Made by a program: the position numbers and the translations under genes
Shown here: one piece after another, positions 17,577 to 26,271 of the stretch
How the letters are laid out: every line of letters begins with the position of its first letter
How positions within the stretch are numbered: the first letter of the stretch is position 1
Notes under the pieces: generated by a model
Seen by the model: the letters and a program-made list of their open reading frames with translations, nothing else
Databases searched by the model: none
What the model was told of the DNA's origin: nothing
Assembly (NCBI GenBank): GCA_020741275.1
Contig: DYZK01000007.1
Location: forward strand, 1-64,000
DNA: 64,000 nucleotides
From: Corynebacterium urealyticum
GTDB lineage: Bacteria > Actinomycetota > Actinomycetes > Mycobacteriales > Mycobacteriaceae
Direction: 5' to 3'

Positions 17577-18392
17577 ATGACAGGAACGATCTACCTGCTC
17601 CGGCATGGCCAGGCGGATTCTGCTGCTGCAGGGCGGGGTCAATGGCAGAGGGGAATGGAGGAGCAATACGATCGCCTCACCTGCGTTGGGCGTCGGCAGG
17701 CGCGGCTCGTGGCTGCGGAGCTGCAGCGAAGGCTCAAAGGGGGCGCAGTGCTTGTATCGGGCCCCTTGCGCCGCCAGCGTGATACTTTGGCACCGCTCGC
17801 CGAGTCGCTCGAGCTTGATCCAATCCTCATCGAGGGGTGGTGTGAGTTCAATTCCGACTCTGTCGTGATGCCCTATCTTGACGAGCATCCGGAGGAGCGT
17901 GACCGCTTAGCGGAGGTTTATCGGCAGGCGGAAGGCGGCGGGGATTGGGAGCTGCTCATCGAGGGGCACCGCCTGCTGGGGATCGTCTTGGATCGGGCAC
18001 TGAGCCGTTGGGTGGATGCTCCGGAGTTTCAGGAGTTCCGCAGCGAGGTGCTCAACGCGTTCGCGACTGTGGTGGAGTTGGCTCGCGAGCGGGATGTGGT
18101 TGTGGCGACGAGCGGTGGCCCGATTAGCGTGATTGTCTCCTCGCTCTTTGGTTCTCATTTTCGCCACCTGATCGGGCGTACCTACACCGCCTCCTTGACT
18201 GTGCTGAGGGTTCTCTCGAGAGAGGCAGGGGCCAGCGCTGATGGATGGGTTGGTGGCGCTCGCCAGTTGGAGGTGGCGCCGTTCGATGGAGGGGGCCGAG
18301 GTGTGGACGGGCTTACTCCGGTGCGGCTCGTGAGCTACAACGAACATTCACATCTTTTTGATGGGGCGGAGCGGTTGCTTCACCTGAGGTAG
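17577..18392 (+). CDS. histidine phosphatase family protein
   Basis: 271-aa protein of the phosphoglycerate mutase-like branch-1 family. The RHG motif is YLLRHGQAD at the N-terminus (catalytic His at residue 9). A second conserved basic motif is LVSGPLRRQRDT, and the later catalytic His equivalent is not obvious (VVATSGGPI replaces the usual V-S-H-G). Start is ATG 17577 or TTG 17565. The variant SGGP motif may mean a changed substrate or reduced activity. It is divergent from tetR. Confidence 0.75.
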   Translation: MTGTIYLLRHGQADSAAAGRGQWQRGMEEQYDRLTCVGRRQARLVAAELQRRLKGGAVLVSGPLRRQRDTLAPLAESLELDPILIEGWCEFNSDSVVMPYLDEHPEERDRLAEVYRQAEGGGDWELLIEGHRLLGIVLDRALSRWVDAPEFQEFRSEVLNAFATVVELARERDVVVATSGGPISVIVSSLFGSHFRHLIGRTYTASLTVLRVLSREAGASADGWVGGARQLEVAPFDGGGRGVDGLTPVRLVSYNEHSHLFDGAERLLHLR

Positions 18393-18492
18393 TCCGCCGG
18401 TGGTTGCTGGCGTCGGATAAAGGTCCGCGTAGTTGTTTTTCGAGAAAAACATTTGCCAGGGAAAGGGTTTCTGCTAACCTCGCGCTTGTGAC

Positions 18493-18508
18493 CTGAATCA
18501 CGTTTCAG
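18493..18508 (+). promoter_or_regulatory. palindromic operator upstream of acyl-CoA synthetase
   Basis: CTGAATCACGTTTCAG, matching the SDR-operon site at 16745 in 13 of 16 positions including the TGAATCACG core, 56 bp before the synthetase start. It supports joint control of the two units. Confidence 0.6.
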
Positions 18509-18564
18509 ATTTCAACTCTGGGTCACGCTCCGCGGTTCGTTGATACGCCGAAAGGATTACCGCT

Positions 18565-20202
18565 ATGCCCATCCCAAGCCCTTATCCAGACGTCACAATC
18601 CCACAGATTCCTCTTTATGACGCCATCTTCGGCGACCTGTCGGGCGGGCTGGCAAACAAAACTGCGCTCATCGATGGTCTGACTGGCGAGGAGATGACAT
18701 TTCAGGAACTGAAGGCGAGTTACGAGCGCATGGCAGGCGCTCTCGCTGCTCGCGGGGTCGGGAAGGGGGACGTGGTTGCGCTGCACTGCCCCAACCATGC
18801 CGCGTTTGTCATTTCCTACTTCGGCATTCTTCGATCCGGGGCCACGGTGACGACGCTAGGCTCCTTGGCGACTGCTGAGGATGCTGAAAAGCAGTTGCGG
18901 GCGGCGGATGCAAAGATGCTGTTCACCACAGATCTGCTGGGCACCGCAGGCATGGAAGCTGCGCAGGCGAAGGGGATTCCGGCTGAAGGGATTATTAATC
19001 TCACCGATGCCGAGGCTGGGCTCAAGGCGCTTCTCGCCGAAAATCACTCTGCGCCTGAGGTTGAAATCAACGCGGACGAGGATATTGCTGTGTTGCCGTT
19101 TTCTTCGGGAACCACAGGGATTCCGAAGGGTGTGAAGCTGAGCCACCAGAACCTGGTCGCCAATCTCTTCCAGGTGTCCCCGTCCATGCAGCACAATGGC
19201 ATGAATACCGGCTCGGTGGTCTGTGGTGTCCTTCCCTTCTTCCACATTTACGGTATGAACTGCCTGCTTGGGGCGGCTCTGTTTCAGGGGTGCACGATGG
19301 TCACCCTGCCGAAGTTCGAGTTGGAATCCTTCTTGTCAGCACACGAGCGATTCAACATTGACTGCACCTTCATCGCGCCGCCGATCGCTGTTCTACTCGC
19401 GAAGCACCCGGCGGTGGAGTCCTATGACCTGAGCTCTCTGCGCGCTATCCAGTCCGGAGCAGCACCGCTCGACCGGGAGCTTGCCATCGCGGTGCAGCAG
19501 CGGCTCAGCGTGGATATCTACCAGGGCTTTGGGATGACTGAAACCTCCCCGGTTACCCATAACTCTTTGGTTAACGTGACGCCTCTAGAATCCGTTGGCG
19601 CTCCATTGCCAAATACTGAGATCAAAATCGTTGATATCTCCAAGGATGATCTGCCGGAGATTCCCGCGCCCACACAGTCGGGCGAACGATCGGCGGTTGG
19701 TGAAATGTGGGTCCGCGGTCCGCAGGTGATGAAGGGCTATCTCAACAACGAGGAGGCCACGGCCCGGACCCTGCTGCCGGATGGTTGGTTGCGCACCGGT
19801 GACATGGTCGCCGTGGACTCAGAAGGTAATTGCTACGTCGTTGATCGCGCGAAGGAATTAATTAAATACAAGGGCTACCAGGTGCCTCCGGCAGAGCTGG
19901 AGGCGCTGCTCCTGGCCCGGGATGACATTTCTGATGCCGCGGTGGTCGGCTACGTGCGCGAGGAAGACGGCGAAGAGATTCCTCGAGCTTTTGTTGTACC
20001 GCAGCAGAATTCTGCTGGCGTTCCGGCAGAGATTGACCCGGAGGAGCTGAAGGCGTGGGTTGCGGAGCGGGTAGCGCCGTATAAGAAGGTTCGCATCGTG
20101 GAGTTTGTGGACGCTGTTCCAAAATCTGCCACCGGAAAGATCCTGCGCAAGGACCTGAAAAACCGCCCACTCGACGCGCAGCTGGTGCCAACACCACAGT
20201 AG
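18565..20202 (+). CDS. acyl-CoA synthetase / 4-coumarate-CoA ligase-like (LvaE-like role)
   Basis: AMP-forming ligase, 545 aa, converting a carboxylic acid to its CoA thioester. Adenylation motifs are PFSSGTTGIPKGVKLSH (A3), GFGMTETSPVTH (A5), WLRTGDMVAVD (A7), YKGYQVPPAELEALL (A8) and the C-terminal PKSATGKILRK with the catalytic lysine. The sequence resembles 4CL/medium-chain ligases; substrate cannot be read off. It would provide the CoA ester entering the SDR-ACAD-kinase route. More A/T-ending codons are visible than in neighbouring cys genes. Confidence 0.88.
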   Translation: MPIPSPYPDVTIPQIPLYDAIFGDLSGGLANKTALIDGLTGEEMTFQELKASYERMAGALAARGVGKGDVVALHCPNHAAFVISYFGILRSGATVTTLGSLATAEDAEKQLRAADAKMLFTTDLLGTAGMEAAQAKGIPAEGIINLTDAEAGLKALLAENHSAPEVEINADEDIAVLPFSSGTTGIPKGVKLSHQNLVANLFQVSPSMQHNGMNTGSVVCGVLPFFHIYGMNCLLGAALFQGCTMVTLPKFELESFLSAHERFNIDCTFIAPPIAVLLAKHPAVESYDLSSLRAIQSGAAPLDRELAIAVQQRLSVDIYQGFGMTETSPVTHNSLVNVTPLESVGAPLPNTEIKIVDISKDDLPEIPAPTQSGERSAVGEMWVRGPQVMKGYLNNEEATARTLLPDGWLRTGDMVAVDSEGNCYVVDRAKELIKYKGYQVPPAELEALLLARDDISDAAVVGYVREEDGEEIPRAFVVPQQNSAGVPAEIDPEELKAWVAERVAPYKKVRIVEFVDAVPKSATGKILRKDLKNRPLDAQLVPTPQ

Positions 20203-20335
20203 GTAGTGGCATGGTTTGTCCTGGTTCCAGCTAGCAGTCGCGCCCTGCGAGTTCCCGGTCCTTTGGCCGGGGACTCTGGCGTTCTGGACCGTGGTGTGGG
20301 GTGTACACGTCAGCTCACGCTTCAGTAACGATGCC

Positions 20336-21442
20336 TCAGCGCTGTTGGGGGTGCGTCGTACCTCCCGCGACCCGCTCTGCCAGCCGGACGATCGCCGCGT
20401 TGACCTCCTTTGGCGCCTCCAGCGGGAGCATATGACCCGCGTTGGTTACCTCGACCAGCTCCGCACCCGGCCACGCATCGATAATCTTTCCGGCCTGTTC
20501 GCGCGATGTGACGTCGTCGTTGTCCCCGACGAGGATAATCCCGGGCACGCCGGAAAGATGCGGGACGACCGCCGATTCGTCGTGATCCCGCAGGTCGTCG
20601 AGGAAGCCCAGGTAGGTATCCAGCGGTGTTTCGTTGATCATATAGGCATGCAGGTCGATGATCCGGCGGTTCGTGGGGCGGGAGAATACCGCGATCGCGA
20701 GCGCAGGAGCGATCAGACCAGCGATTTTGTCGCGCAGCCTTCGCACCCTCTTCGGTGAGGCCTTCAGTAGCCCTGCCAGCCAGCCGACGACGCGCAGATT
20801 CAGCAGCTCCGGCACACCGTTCGCGGCGAAGCGGTCGATGGCCGTGGATACCAGCACGAGCCCCGCGATGCGGTGCCACACGTCCTCGGGGGCACGCCGC
20901 AACGCGGCGAACGCGATCTGTCCACCCAGGGAGTGGCCGGCGAGGATGAGCTTCCCGGCCGGTGCGCGCTCGGCGATGACTGCGAGGACGTCCTCCGCAG
21001 CCGTGTCCGTCGAACACAAGGAGGGCGGCACCTCACCGGTCTTGCCGTGACCGCGCAGGTCGAGGGTGAGCAGGCGCACTCCCGGCAGCTCTTTACGCAG
21101 CCCGCGGAACTGGCGGTACCAGGAGTCCGCGCCGAGGGTGAAGCCGTGGATGAACACGATCGTCAGCGGTTCCGCGCTGGCCGTCTCTGCGGCCGAGTCC
21201 CGGTCGGGACCTACCTCATACCAGCGCAAGGGGATGTCCGTGCCGCGGTCGCCGACGGTGAGGACGCCGGTGGCGTCGAGGTCGCGGATTCCTGGCCTGA
21301 CCGGGCGCGGTGCTCCGGGCTTCGGGGCGAGGCGGGCCTTCTTCTCCTTGATCCGGGAGCGGACCTCCGTGTCTAGGCTGCTGACGGAGTTGCGCGCGAT
21401 GCGGGTGAGGTTTTTGGCGTGCTTCATGAGCCTGCGATTCAT
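20336..21442 (-). CDS. alpha/beta hydrolase
   Basis: 368-aa hydrolase. The oxyanion segment is FIHGFTLGADSW, the nucleophile elbow GHSLGGQ (Ser), the acid probably in GDNDDVT, and the catalytic His in NAGHMLPLEAP. The ATG at 21442 overlaps the glycerate kinase stop (ATGA), so the two are translationally coupled. The ~60 N-terminal residues are basic and hydrophilic before the fold begins. Substrate unknown; coupling to glycerate kinase hints at an ester or lactone feeding glycerate use, but this is only context. Confidence 0.82.
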   Translation of the reverse strand: MNRRLMKHAKNLTRIARNSVSSLDTEVRSRIKEKKARLAPKPGAPRPVRPGIRDLDATGVLTVGDRGTDIPLRWYEVGPDRDSAAETASAEPLTIVFIHGFTLGADSWYRQFRGLRKELPGVRLLTLDLRGHGKTGEVPPSLCSTDTAAEDVLAVIAERAPAGKLILAGHSLGGQIAFAALRRAPEDVWHRIAGLVLVSTAIDRFAANGVPELLNLRVVGWLAGLLKASPKRVRRLRDKIAGLIAPALAIAVFSRPTNRRIIDLHAYMINETPLDTYLGFLDDLRDHDESAVVPHLSGVPGIILVGDNDDVTSREQAGKIIDAWPGAELVEVTNAGHMLPLEAPKEVNAAIVRLAERVAGGTTHPQQR

Positions 21443-22644
21443 GAGGGTCTGGTGGCGAGCGTGCGGGCCAGATTCTCGGCCGTGGATTCGAGGTTGCCGG
21501 CCGTGCCAGCGATCGCAGAATGGAGCGGCTCCGGGCGCTGGCCGATGGTGAAGACCGCGGTGATTCCGGCGTCGTAGAGCGGCTGCATGTCGCTCGCCGC
21601 GCCGCTGTCTTCCTTCGTCACACCGACGGATCCTGCCAGCACGAATACTGGGGTGCTTCCCGCGCGCCGGGCGATGCCCACCGGCACCTTGCCGGAGAGC
21701 GATTGACCATCGATCTGACCTTCCGCGGTGATGATGGCATCCACCCCCGCGGCGAGGGAATCGAAGCCCACGGCCCCCAAGAGCGCGTCGATGCCGGGGC
21801 GGATCTCCGCTCCCAGGGTGGCCACGAGCCCGCCGGCGAACCCACCGGCAGCACCCGCGCCGGGCATGTCCGCGATCGATGTCCCGCAGCTCCGAGCGAG
21901 AACCTCCGTCAGGTGCTCCGCGCCGCTTTCCAATCGGGCCACGCACTCGGCGTCCGCACCCTTCTGCGGAGCGAAGATTGCCGCGCAGCCGCGGGCGCCG
22001 AGGACCGGGTTATCGATATCGGCGAGGACCGTGATCGAGGTCGCGGTGATGGCCTCTGGAATGCCGGAAAGGTCGAGGGAATCGACGTCGGCCAGCGTGG
22101 CCCCGGTGGGGAGGAACTCCTCGCCGGAGGCGTCGCGGAACACGGCGCCGAGCGCGGCGACCGCCCCGCAGCCGAGGTCGTTGGTGGCCGATCCGCCCGC
22201 CCCGATGAGGATCCGCGTCGCGCCGTTGTCCACCGCGTCGCGGATCAGCTCGCCGACGCCGTAGGTGGTCGAGTTTTCGACGTCGCGGTTCTCGCCCATC
22301 AGCGGCAGTCCCGCGGCGGCTGCCATCTCGATGACGGCGGTGCGCTCGTCCAGCAGGGCGTAGGTCGCCGCCACCGGTGCGGCGGTGGGGCCGTGGGGGC
22401 CGGAGACCTCGCAGCTCACGCGGCGCGGGAAGTCGCTGGTCGTGGCGCTGTCCTCGGCGGAACCGGTCTCGCCCTGGTGGGCTGCGAGCATGGCCTCGAC
22501 GGTGCCTTCCCCTCCGTCTGCCATGGGGACGGTGACGATCAGGGCGTCGGGAATCGCCCGCAGCAGCCCGCGGGTGATGGCAGCGGAGGCCTCGCCCGCG
22601 TTGAGCGCTCCCTTGAAGGAGTCCGGCATGACGGCAAACTTCAT
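21439..22644 (-). CDS. glxK: glycerate kinase (GarK/GlxK family)
   Basis: 401-aa type-II glycerate kinase phosphorylating glycerate to phosphoglycerate. Family motifs visible are PDSFKGALNAGEA at the N-terminus, VPMADGGEGTVEAM, and GAGGSATNDLGCG around residue 160; the C-terminal TAEGQIDGQSLSGK is also typical. Start ATG 22644; a longer frame is less likely. It lies between a GntP permease gene (upstream) and a coupled hydrolase, forming a probable glycerate uptake and phosphorylation operon. Confidence 0.9.
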   Translation of the reverse strand: MKFAVMPDSFKGALNAGEASAAITRGLLRAIPDALIVTVPMADGGEGTVEAMLAAHQGETGSAEDSATTSDFPRRVSCEVSGPHGPTAAPVAATYALLDERTAVIEMAAAAGLPLMGENRDVENSTTYGVGELIRDAVDNGATRILIGAGGSATNDLGCGAVAALGAVFRDASGEEFLPTGATLADVDSLDLSGIPEAITATSITVLADIDNPVLGARGCAAIFAPQKGADAECVARLESGAEHLTEVLARSCGTSIADMPGAGAAGGFAGGLVATLGAEIRPGIDALLGAVGFDSLAAGVDAIITAEGQIDGQSLSGKVPVGIARRAGSTPVFVLAGSVGVTKEDSGAASDMQPLYDAGITAVFTIGQRPEPLHSAIAGTAGNLESTAENLARTLATRPS

Positions 22645-22689
22645 GGCTTCGAGTGTAAATCCTTCGCTGGACACGGGATGGAAAGCACG

Positions 22690-22718
22690 AAGCCGAAGCC
22701 CCGCAGGGCCTCGGCTTA
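22690..22718. terminator. hairpin between gntP and glycerate kinase
   Basis: AAGCCGAAGCCCC and the imperfect complement GGGCCTCGGCTT form a stem in the 91-bp spacer. No clear T-run follows on the minus strand, so it may give partial termination or mRNA processing inside the operon. Confidence 0.4.
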
Positions 22719-22735
22719 GGCAAGCTTTCGTGTTG

Positions 22736-24136
22736 CTAGACGATGAACAGGCTCAGCACCCACACGAAGAGCATCGCGGTGACGCCCATGAGGCCAGTCA
22801 CCACGGTCTGCGAGCGGTAGGCCTGCTGTGGGGTCATCTTGGAGAAGTTCGTGACGACCCAGAAGTGCGAGTCATTCGCGTGGGAGACGGTCAGGGAGCC
22901 GGCGGAGATCGCCATGACAGCGAGGCCGACCTGCAGCGGGGTCTCCAGGCCAAGGACGGGCAGTAGTGGGGCGACGATGCCAGAGGTCGTGACCATGGCG
23001 ACGGTGGCGGAACCCTGTGCCGTCTTGAAGAGTGCGGCGACGAGGAATGGGAAGAACAGGCCGAGGCCGGCCAGCTCGGTCGCGTTGTTGGAGATGAAGT
23101 CGACGACGTCCGTCTCTGCGATGACCTTGCCCAGCACGCCACCGGCTGCGGTGATGAAGATGATCGGGCCGACGATGCGCAGGCCCTCCTCGGTGAACTG
23201 GTGGAAACGATCCATCATGTGGGTCTCGGCCAGCAGGACCACGGCCAGCAGGAAGCCGATCGCGAGGGCCAGCATTGGGTTGCCCAGGAAGACGATGAGG
23301 CGTCCGAGTCCCTCGGTCCACTTGAACATGTTTGCGATCGAGCCACCGGCCATGAGGATGATCGGGGCGATGATCGGGAGCACCGAGGTCAGGGTGCTCG
23401 GCAGTCGGGTGTAGGAGTTACGCAGCTCCTCGTAGGCGGCTTCGACGTCCTGATCTGGGATGACCTCAGACTCCGGCGTGGTGATCTTCTTGCCGATGTA
23501 CACGGAGAAGAAGTAGGAGACGATCAGCACCGGGATGGATACGAGCATGCCCAGGCCGATGACGAGCAGGAGGTTATCCTCCAGTCCCAGGTTGGAGGCC
23601 GAGGCGATGGGGCCTGGGGTTGGCGGGATGAAGACGTGGGAGGTGAACAGGCCCGCCGAAAGGGCGATTGCCATCGCTACAGGGGAGGCGCCGGTGCGCT
23701 GCGCGAGGGCTCGGCGCACCGGGTTGAGGATGACGAACCCGGAGTCGGAGAACACCGGGATACACACGATCCAGCCCATCAGCTGGATGGCCAGCACGGG
23801 GTGCTTCTTGCCGATGAGGCGCACGAGTGCGTCGGCGAGCTGGAAGGCGGCGCCGGTTTTCTCCAGGACGTAACCGATCAGCGTGCCGAAGATGATGACG
23901 AGGCCGAAGGACTTGAAGGTGCTGGAGAAACCTTCGCCGATGAGGCTGGTGATGCCCGTGGTGATGACTTCACCATCGGCGTCCTTTGCGTCGAGCAGTG
24001 GCACGCCTCCGATGAGTCCGAAAACGAGGGAGACGAACAGCAGCGACAGGAACGGGTGGATGCGCAGCTTGGAAATCATGAGGATGAGCGTCACGATCGC
24101 GAGGACGAAGACGCCCATCAAAGGCAATCCGGTCAT
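22736..24136 (-). CDS. GntP family gluconate/glycerate permease
   Basis: 466-aa polytopic transporter with about 12-14 hydrophobic segments. FSDSGFVILNPVRRALAQR and SHVFIPPTPGPIASA are strongly conserved GntP-family segments, and SHANDSHFWVV is typical of the C-terminal part. It likely imports glycerate or a related sugar acid by proton symport, since glycerate kinase follows. ATG 24136 is the start. The divergent spacer to cysH (24137-24460) holds two McbR-type sites. Confidence 0.88.
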   Translation of the reverse strand: MTGLPLMGVFVLAIVTLILMISKLRIHPFLSLLFVSLVFGLIGGVPLLDAKDADGEVITTGITSLIGEGFSSTFKSFGLVIIFGTLIGYVLEKTGAAFQLADALVRLIGKKHPVLAIQLMGWIVCIPVFSDSGFVILNPVRRALAQRTGASPVAMAIALSAGLFTSHVFIPPTPGPIASASNLGLEDNLLLVIGLGMLVSIPVLIVSYFFSVYIGKKITTPESEVIPDQDVEAAYEELRNSYTRLPSTLTSVLPIIAPIILMAGGSIANMFKWTEGLGRLIVFLGNPMLALAIGFLLAVVLLAETHMMDRFHQFTEEGLRIVGPIIFITAAGGVLGKVIAETDVVDFISNNATELAGLGLFFPFLVAALFKTAQGSATVAMVTTSGIVAPLLPVLGLETPLQVGLAVMAISAGSLTVSHANDSHFWVVTNFSKMTPQQAYRSQTVVTGLMGVTAMLFVWVLSLFIV

Positions 24137-24241
24137 GTGATTCCTTCGGTGGTGAGGGGGGGGTATTTGTGAGGTTGATGCTATCGGACGGGGGATTACT
24201 TCGTTATTGGGGCTATATTTTCGTCGTTTAGGGCTAGGAAG

Positions 24242-24257
24242 TAGACCAGGCGGTCTA
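24242..24257 (+). promoter_or_regulatory. McbR-type operator 1 upstream of cysH
   Basis: A perfect TAGAC-N6-GTCTA, 204 bp before the cysH start and 105 bp before the divergent gntP start. From its position it could affect either gene; cysH is the expected target. Confidence 0.68.
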
Positions 24258-24349
24258 AGTAAAAGTGCAGGTGGTCGCTCTTTTCTCGGGCGGGCTTTTG
24301 CGCTTCTATTGCATGTGTCACAATTCCCGCCTAGTATGTGCCCTAATCC

Positions 24350-24365
24350 TAGACTGAGCGGTCTG
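24350..24365 (+). promoter_or_regulatory. McbR-type operator 2 upstream of cysH
   Basis: TAGAC-N6-GTCTG, one mismatch, 96 bp before the cysH start. This paired arrangement repeats that of the fpr2-cysI spacer, so each half of the split cys cluster has its own double-operator promoter. Confidence 0.62.
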
Positions 24366-24460
24366 TCTGGCTTTCTACTCCTCCGAGGGGAAGTCGGGCT
24401 CACCACACGGCAGAACAAACGACGACAAACACGACGACAAGAACGCAACGAGGAGCCGCA

Positions 24461-25312
24461 GTGCCGGAGCGCAATTCCCAGGCAGGCATCACTCAACAGC
24501 CTCAGCCCCTGTTGAGCCTCAACACCCACAACGACAACTGGCGTGACCCCGAGGTCAGCCCCGCCCAGCCAGATGGGCAGCCTGCCCAGACCACAACCAC
24601 CCCGATCCCCGACGACCGTCGCAGCTACCACGAAGAGCTGGTCGCCACCTGGAAGGACAAGCTGGAAAACGCCAGCGCCGCAGAGATCCTCTCCTGGGCA
24701 GCTGAGAATCTCGACGGGCCCGTGGCCATCACCCTCAGCATGCAGGACACGATCCTCGCCGAGCTGGCCCAGCGGGCATTTGATGGCCAGCAGGCCGATG
24801 CTGAGCTCGTCTTCCTCGACACCGGGTACCACTTCCCGGAAACCCTCGACACCGCCGCCGCCGTCGAGGAGCGTTACAACCTTCCGCTGCGCCGCATCAC
24901 CCCGACCCTGAGCCGCGCGGAGCAGGACGACGTGTACGGGCCGAACCTGTACCAGCGCAACCCGACGGCTTGTTGCCGAATGCGCAAGGTCGAGCCCCTG
25001 GCGCGGATGCTCGACCCCTTCGAGGCCTGGGTCTCCGGCGTCCGCCGCGTCGACTCCCCGCTGCGTGCCAACACCCCGGTCATCGAGGTGGACCGCACCG
25101 GACGGCTGAAGCTCAACCCAATCGCGGCATGGACCGACGAGGATGTCCAGCGCTTCATCGAGGACAACGACCTCATCATCAACCCACTGACTAAGCAGGG
25201 CTACCCGTCCATCGGCTGCGCCACCTGCACCCTGCCCGTCGCCGAGGGGGAGGACCCCCGCTCCGGACGCTGGGCAGGAACCAACAAAACAGAATGCGGA
25301 CTACACGTATGA
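24461..25312 (+). CDS. cysH: phosphoadenylyl/adenylyl-sulfate reductase
   Basis: Reduces APS (or PAPS) to sulfite. 283 aa. It has LDTGYHFPETLDT in the substrate-binding loop, two cysteine pairs NPTACCRMRKV and IGCATCTLPV, and the C-terminal redox motif TECGLHV. The extra CC...CxxC cysteines are the [4Fe-4S] ligands of the assimilatory APS reductase class. Start is GTG 24461 behind GAGGAG. An N-terminal ~50-residue Pro/Thr/Gln-rich stretch precedes the fold. It overlaps cysD by 4 nt. Confidence 0.94.
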   Translation: MPERNSQAGITQQPQPLLSLNTHNDNWRDPEVSPAQPDGQPAQTTTTPIPDDRRSYHEELVATWKDKLENASAAEILSWAAENLDGPVAITLSMQDTILAELAQRAFDGQQADAELVFLDTGYHFPETLDTAAAVEERYNLPLRRITPTLSRAEQDDVYGPNLYQRNPTACCRMRKVEPLARMLDPFEAWVSGVRRVDSPLRANTPVIEVDRTGRLKLNPIAAWTDEDVQRFIEDNDLIINPLTKQGYPSIGCATCTLPVAEGEDPRSGRWAGTNKTECGLHV

Positions 25313-26271
25313 GCACCACGACTACCACCCCAGAACAGACCAACGCAGAACAGACCAACGCACCACAGAACACCGAGCTCTCCAGCCCGCACCTCGCGGA
25401 ACTGGAAGCCGAATCCCTCCACATCCTCCGGGAGGTCGCCGGCCAGTTCGACCGACCGGCACTGCTTTTCTCCGGCGGCAAGGATTCCGTCGTCGTCCTG
25501 GAGCTAGCCAAGCGGGCCTTCCACCCCGCGCCAGTGCCCTTCGAGCTGCTGCACGTGGACACCGGCCACAACTTCCCGGAGGTCCTCGAGTTCCGCGACC
25601 GCATCGCCGCCGATCCGCGCATCAACCTGCACGTCGCGCACGTTCAGGACTGGATCGATAGCGGCGCGCTGCAGGAGCGCCCGGACGGTTCCCGCAACCC
25701 GCTGCAGACCGTCCCGCTCGTCGAGACCATCCAGCAGCGCGGTTACGACGCCGTCCTCGGCGGCGCTCGCCGTGACGAGGAAAAGGCGCGCGCCAAGGAG
25801 CGCGTGTTCTCCATCCGCGATGGCTTCGGTGGCTGGAACCCCCGCCGCCAGCGCCCCGAGCTGTGGGGCCTGTACAACGGCAAGCTGCAGGCCGGTGAGA
25901 ACATGCGCGTCTTCCCGATCTCCAACTGGACCGAGGCCGACGTGTGGCACTACATCCGCGACCGCAAGCTCGAGCTGCCGCCGATCTACTACTCCCACCA
26001 GCGGGAGGTCTTCAACCGTGGCGGCATGTGGCTCTCCGCCGGCGAGTGGGGCGGCCCCCGCGAAGGCGAGGAGACGGTCACCAAGACGGTCCGCTATCGC
26101 ACCGTGGGCGACATGTCCTGCACCGGCGCGGTTCTCTCCGACGCCACCACCCCGCAAGAGGTGATCGAGGAAATCCTCACCTCCACCACCACCGAGCGCG
26201 GCGCCACCCGCGCCGACGACAAGCTCTCTGAATCCGCCATGGAAGACCGCAAGAAGGAAGGCTACTTCTGA
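25309..26271 (+). CDS. cysD: sulfate adenylyltransferase small subunit
   Basis: ATP-pyrophosphatase-fold catalytic subunit that makes APS from sulfate and ATP with CysN. 320 aa from the ATG overlapping the cysH stop. The PP-loop SGGKDSVVVLELA is at about residues 54-66; HVDTGHNFPEVLEFRD and RRDEEKARAKERVFS follow. The N-terminal 30 residues are Thr/Gln/Asn-rich with a short EQTNA repeat. The stop and cysN start overlap by one base. Confidence 0.95.
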   Translation: MSTTTTTPEQTNAEQTNAPQNTELSSPHLAELEAESLHILREVAGQFDRPALLFSGGKDSVVVLELAKRAFHPAPVPFELLHVDTGHNFPEVLEFRDRIAADPRINLHVAHVQDWIDSGALQERPDGSRNPLQTVPLVETIQQRGYDAVLGGARRDEEKARAKERVFSIRDGFGGWNPRRQRPELWGLYNGKLQAGENMRVFPISNWTEADVWHYIRDRKLELPPIYYSHQREVFNRGGMWLSAGEWGGPREGEETVTKTVRYRTVGDMSCTGAVLSDATTPQEVIEEILTSTTTERGATRADDKLSESAMEDRKKEGYF

